Origin: an uncultured Collinsella sp.
GTDB lineage: Bacteria > Actinomycetota > Coriobacteriia > Coriobacteriales > Coriobacteriaceae
Direction: 5' to 3'
DNA: 18,247 bases
Assembly (NCBI GenBank): GCA_937937835.1
Contig: CALDBJ010000043.1
Span: 1 to 18,247 of the forward strand
Below are positions 16,083 through 18,247 of this stretch, one piece after another. The translations under genes were made by a program, and so were the position numbers. The notes below the pieces were generated by a model. That model saw only the letters and a program-made list of their open reading frames with translations. It searched no databases and was not told the DNA's origin. The first letter of the stretch is position 1; the number at the start of each line of letters is the position of its first letter.

Positions 16083-16721
16083 ATGGGTTTCATCAATTTT
16101 ATTGCCGAGCTGCTTAAGGACCCGCGCACCGCGATCGCCAGCTGGATCGCCGCCGGCCCGCTTATGGCCTACGGCTGCGTGTTCCTGATCATCTTTATCG
16201 AGACGGGCGTGGTGTTCTTCCCGTTCCTTCCCGGTGATTCGCTGCTGTTCGCCTCGGGTTTCTTTGCCCACAACGGCGGCTTTAACATCGTGGCGCTTCT
16301 GGCCACCGCATGGGCCGCTGCCATTTTGGGCGATCAGTGCAACTTTATGATCGGTCACTTCTTTGGCCGCAAGATCATCGCTTCGGGCAAGGTCAAGGCC
16401 ATGACGCCCGAGCGCATCAAAAAGTCCGAGGACTTCTTGGACAAGTGGGGTCACCTGGCCATCTTCCTGGGTCGCTTCTTCCCGTTTATCCGCACCTTTG
16501 TGCCCTTTATCGCTGGCATGGGCGGCATGCACTGGCGCAACTTTGTCGTCTTTAACGTGCTGGGCGGCATTACCTGGTCGACGGTCTTTACGCTGCTGGG
16601 CTACTTCTTTGGCGGCATTCCCTTTGTGCAAGAGCACTTTGAGCTGCTGATTATCGGCATCGTTGCCGTGTCGATCATCCCGACCGTGGTCGGTCTGGTT
16701 AAGGCCAAGCTGGGTAAATAG
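16083..16721 (+). CDS. DedA-family (SNARE-associated type) membrane protein
   Basis: The 212-residue integral membrane protein belongs to the DedA family, whose members are tied to lipid carrier recycling, membrane homeostasis and proton-dependent transport. Some are undecaprenyl-phosphate flippases. Seen: FFPFLPGDSLLFASGFFA near 44-61, GDQCNFMIGHFFGRKI near 83-98, the hallmark FLGRFFPFIRTFVPFIAGMG near 132-151 with its conserved Arg residues and Pro, and terminal helices ending VKAKLGK. It has about five hydrophobic segments and a normal family length. Start ATG 16083 has GAGAGG about 9 bases upstream; the longer frame from 15999 has no ribosome site. It is a single-gene unit with its own terminator. 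Confidence 0.92.
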   Translation: MGFINFIAELLKDPRTAIASWIAAGPLMAYGCVFLIIFIETGVVFFPFLPGDSLLFASGFFAHNGGFNIVALLATAWAAAILGDQCNFMIGHFFGRKIIASGKVKAMTPERIKKSEDFLDKWGHLAIFLGRFFPFIRTFVPFIAGMGGMHWRNFVVFNVLGGITWSTVFTLLGYFFGGIPFVQEHFELLIIGIVAVSIIPTVVGLVKAKLGK

Positions 16722-16759
16722 AACGCCTAGCTCGAGCCAGCGCGCAGACCGTACAGTTG

Positions 16760-16793
16760 AGGCCCGTCACCGCTTACGGTGGCGGGCCTTTTT
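16760..16793 (+). terminator. Intrinsic terminator of the DedA gene
   Basis: A 13-bp stem, 16760-16772 with 16777-16789 and one T·G pair, is closed by the tetraloop CTTA and followed by T-rich sequence. Confidence 0.92.
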
Positions 16794-16859
16794 GCTTCGG
16801 TCAAATGAAAATACTTTACTTAGTTAAAGAAAAGCGTTTTATCAGACGCGTGCGGGGAG

Positions 16860-17019
16860 TACAATCTCGTGCATGCGAATCGACGTGCCATCGGCTTCGA
16901 TGCTGCCCGCGTGTCCTGCCCGGCTCTACGCTTCCGGGTATGCGACGTTGCGACGCGGCCGGCTTCGGTCCTTGCGTGCGGGTTCGCGAGTATGCAACTG
17001 TGTATGTAAGGAGCGACAT
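16860..17019 (+). promoter_or_regulatory. ilvE promoter and 150-base leader
   Basis: TACAAT (16860-16865) is a likely -10 box with a weak -35 (TTTTAT, 17-base spacer). The leader of about 150 bases has no recognisable T-box and no leader peptide rich in Leu, Ile or Val codons. The frame of ilvE stays open through it from ATG 16873, right at the expected transcription start. Between 16794 and 16859 I see nothing else. Confidence 0.4.
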
Positions 17020-18072
17020 ATGACTGTCGAGAAGAAGGATATCGATTGGGGTAGCCTCGGCTTTGGCTACATGAAGACCGATTACAGCTACGAGGCTCAT
17101 TGGAAGGATGGCGAGTGGGACGAGGGCGGCCTGACCACCGACCACACCCTGCATGTCTCCGAGTGCGGCGGTATCTTCCATTACTGCCAGGAGGTCTTTG
17201 AGGGCCTGAAGGCCTACACCGCCGAGGACGGCAGCATCGTCTGCTTCCGTCCCGACATGAACGCTGAGCGTATGTATAACTCTGCCCAGCGCCTCGAGAT
17301 GCCCCCGTTTCCCAAGGACAAGTTCGTTGAGGCCGTCAAGCAGGTCGTTTCTGCCAACGCCGCCTGGGTTCCGCCCTTCGGTTCCGGCGCGACCCTGTAC
17401 GTGCGTCCGTTTATGATCGGCTCCGGTGACGTGATCGGCGTGGCTCCCGCTCCTGAGTACACGTTCCGCATTCTCGTGACCCCGGTCGGTCCGTACTTTA
17501 AGGGCGGCCTCAAGCCCGTCAAGCTGCGCGTTTCCGAGTATGACCGTGCTGCACCGCACGGCACCGGCAACATCAAGGCCGGCCTGAACTACGCCATGTC
17601 CCTTAAGCCCACGATGGAGGCCCATCGCGAGGGCTATGCCGAGAACCTGTATCTCGACTCCGAGTCCCGCACCTATGTCGAGGAGACCGGTGGCGCCAAC
17701 GTCCTGTTCGTGAAAGAGGATGGCACGCTCGTCGTTCCGCAGTCGCACACCGACTCCATCCTGCCCTCTATCACCCGTCGTTCGCTCGTTCAGGTTGCTC
17801 AGGACCTGGGCATGACCGTTGACCAGCGCCCCGTCGAGTGGGCCGAGGTCAAGGCCGGCACCTTTGTGGAGTGCGGCCTGTGCGGCACCGCTGCCGTCAT
17901 CTCTCCGGTTGGCGAAATCGACAACAAGGTTTACGGCGCCGACGAGACCGTGACCTTCCCGGCTGGATACACCGAGATCGGCCCTGTGATGAAGAAGCTT
18001 CGCGAGACCCTGACTGGTATCCAGTCTGGTGCTGTCGAGGACAAGCACAACTGGGTTTACACCGTCGCGTAA
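17020..18072 (+). CDS. ilvE: Branched-chain amino acid aminotransferase
   Basis: IlvE is a PLP-dependent fold-type IV aminotransferase that interconverts Leu, Ile or Val with their 2-oxo acids, using glutamate/2-oxoglutarate. The 350-residue protein is full length for the longer IlvE type. Seen: the N-terminal LGFGYMKTDYSYEAHWKDGE, FEGLKAYTAEDGSIVCFRP, TGNIKAGLNYAMSL with the PLP lysine at 186, YVEETGGANVLFV, the LPSITRRSLVQVAQDLG segment and GTAAVISPVGEI near the end. Start ATG 17020 has AAGGAG at a good spacing. The frame extends to 16873, but that part (49 residues, Arg- and Cys-rich) does not resemble the family. No other ilv or leu gene is in the window. Confidence 0.96.
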   Translation: MTVEKKDIDWGSLGFGYMKTDYSYEAHWKDGEWDEGGLTTDHTLHVSECGGIFHYCQEVFEGLKAYTAEDGSIVCFRPDMNAERMYNSAQRLEMPPFPKDKFVEAVKQVVSANAAWVPPFGSGATLYVRPFMIGSGDVIGVAPAPEYTFRILVTPVGPYFKGGLKPVKLRVSEYDRAAPHGTGNIKAGLNYAMSLKPTMEAHREGYAENLYLDSESRTYVEETGGANVLFVKEDGTLVVPQSHTDSILPSITRRSLVQVAQDLGMTVDQRPVEWAEVKAGTFVECGLCGTAAVISPVGEIDNKVYGADETVTFPAGYTEIGPVMKKLRETLTGIQSGAVEDKHNWVYTVA

Positions 18073-18088
18073 TTTGTCTTACCTATCC

Positions 18089-18213
18089 GGGCAGAGAACA
18101 AGTTCCCTCCCGGCGCGTCCTCGGACATGCAAGAAGCCCTCGCTGCGCACTTCGTGCGGCGAGGGCTTCTTGCGTCCTGCGGAGTGCGCCGGGAGGGAAC
18201 TTGTTCTCTGCCC
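18089..18213. repeat. Nested perfect hairpin element after ilvE
   Basis: The arms at 18089-18116 and 18186-18213 are exact inverse copies over 28 bp. Inside, 18129-18143 pairs perfectly with 18159-18173 over 15 bp, with a further CGCAC/GTGCG tip. No T-run follows, so it is not a standard terminator, although it would end or stabilise the ilvE transcript. I see no target-site duplication at its borders. It may be a small non-autonomous repeat. Confidence 0.75.
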
Positions 18214-18247
18214 TGCGGGTTCGGCGATGTCACAACGGGCAATGATT

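Noticed and set aside
16866..17019. T-box or peptide attenuator for ilvE
   Set aside because: No T-box consensus, no terminator hairpin with a T-run and no Leu/Ile/Val-rich leader peptide.
18089..18213. Complete transposable element
   Set aside because: No transposase and no flanking target duplication; kept only as a repeat.
18073..18247. Small open frames on both strands within the nested hairpin
   Set aside because: They mirror each other because of the inverted repeat and have no ribosome sites.

Overview
The window looks like chromosomal DNA of a high-GC Gram-positive gut actinobacterium of the class Coriobacteriia, most likely Collinsella or a close relative. This rests on GC-rich codon use, strong AGGAGG-type ribosome sites, dense short operons and the protein repertoire. 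The genus is my inference from memory, not a database result. There are no rRNA, tRNA, CRISPR, phage or complete insertion-sequence genes; it reads as ordinary core chromosome with many small structured intergenic elements.

Layout. 1-1731: a LarE-type PP-loop sulfur transferase (-) divergent from a HAD phosphatase/phosphoglucomutase-like gene (+). 1845-2957: a LacI-family repressor (-) with a probable self-operator, convergent with the HAD gene at a shared terminator. 3006-3268: a gene-free stretch with two hairpin repeats and the glmS promoter region. 3269-5116: glmS with a strong terminator. 5228-7157: a FadR/GntR-type regulator (-) divergent from a YeiH-type membrane transporter (+). 7158-9301: a highly structured leader, a regulator related to sigma-54 activators but with a ruined ATPase domain, and a small single-pass membrane protein. 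9530-10051: a nitroreductase (-). 10346-10636: a 96-residue protein of unknown function. 10818-15044: a MarR-family regulator broken by one in-frame amber codon, followed by an overlapping pair of ABC half-transporters that form a classic asymmetric heterodimeric exporter. 15155-15859: serine acetyltransferase cysE (-). 16083-16721: a DedA-family membrane protein. 17020-18072: branched-chain aminotransferase ilvE, followed by a 125-bp nested perfect hairpin.

How the genes relate. Most units are single genes with their own promoter and terminator: amino-sugar synthesis (glmS), cysteine synthesis (cysE) and branched-chain amino-acid metabolism (ilvE). The only clear multigene operon is the MarR-ABC-ABC unit, where loss of the regulator would be expected to change exporter expression. 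The GntR-type/YeiH pair is a plausible regulator-transporter module.

Points of most interest. (1) The MarR amber codon falls where relatives have Gln in a conserved SKQT motif, so it looks like a single CAG-to-TAG change. (2) The NtrC-like regulator keeps a Fis-type DNA-binding end but has lost the Walker A lysine, the Walker B acidic pair and the sigma-54 contact loop. (3) Four hairpins share an inner GGGACAG-like box but have different, self-complementary outer stems; two of them touch a gene's stop codon and two form an inverted pair around glmS. (4) The leader at 7211-7298 has mutually exclusive helices. (5) A 28-bp perfect inverted repeat encloses a second 15-bp hairpin after ilvE. I did not find a clearly new multi-gene system.
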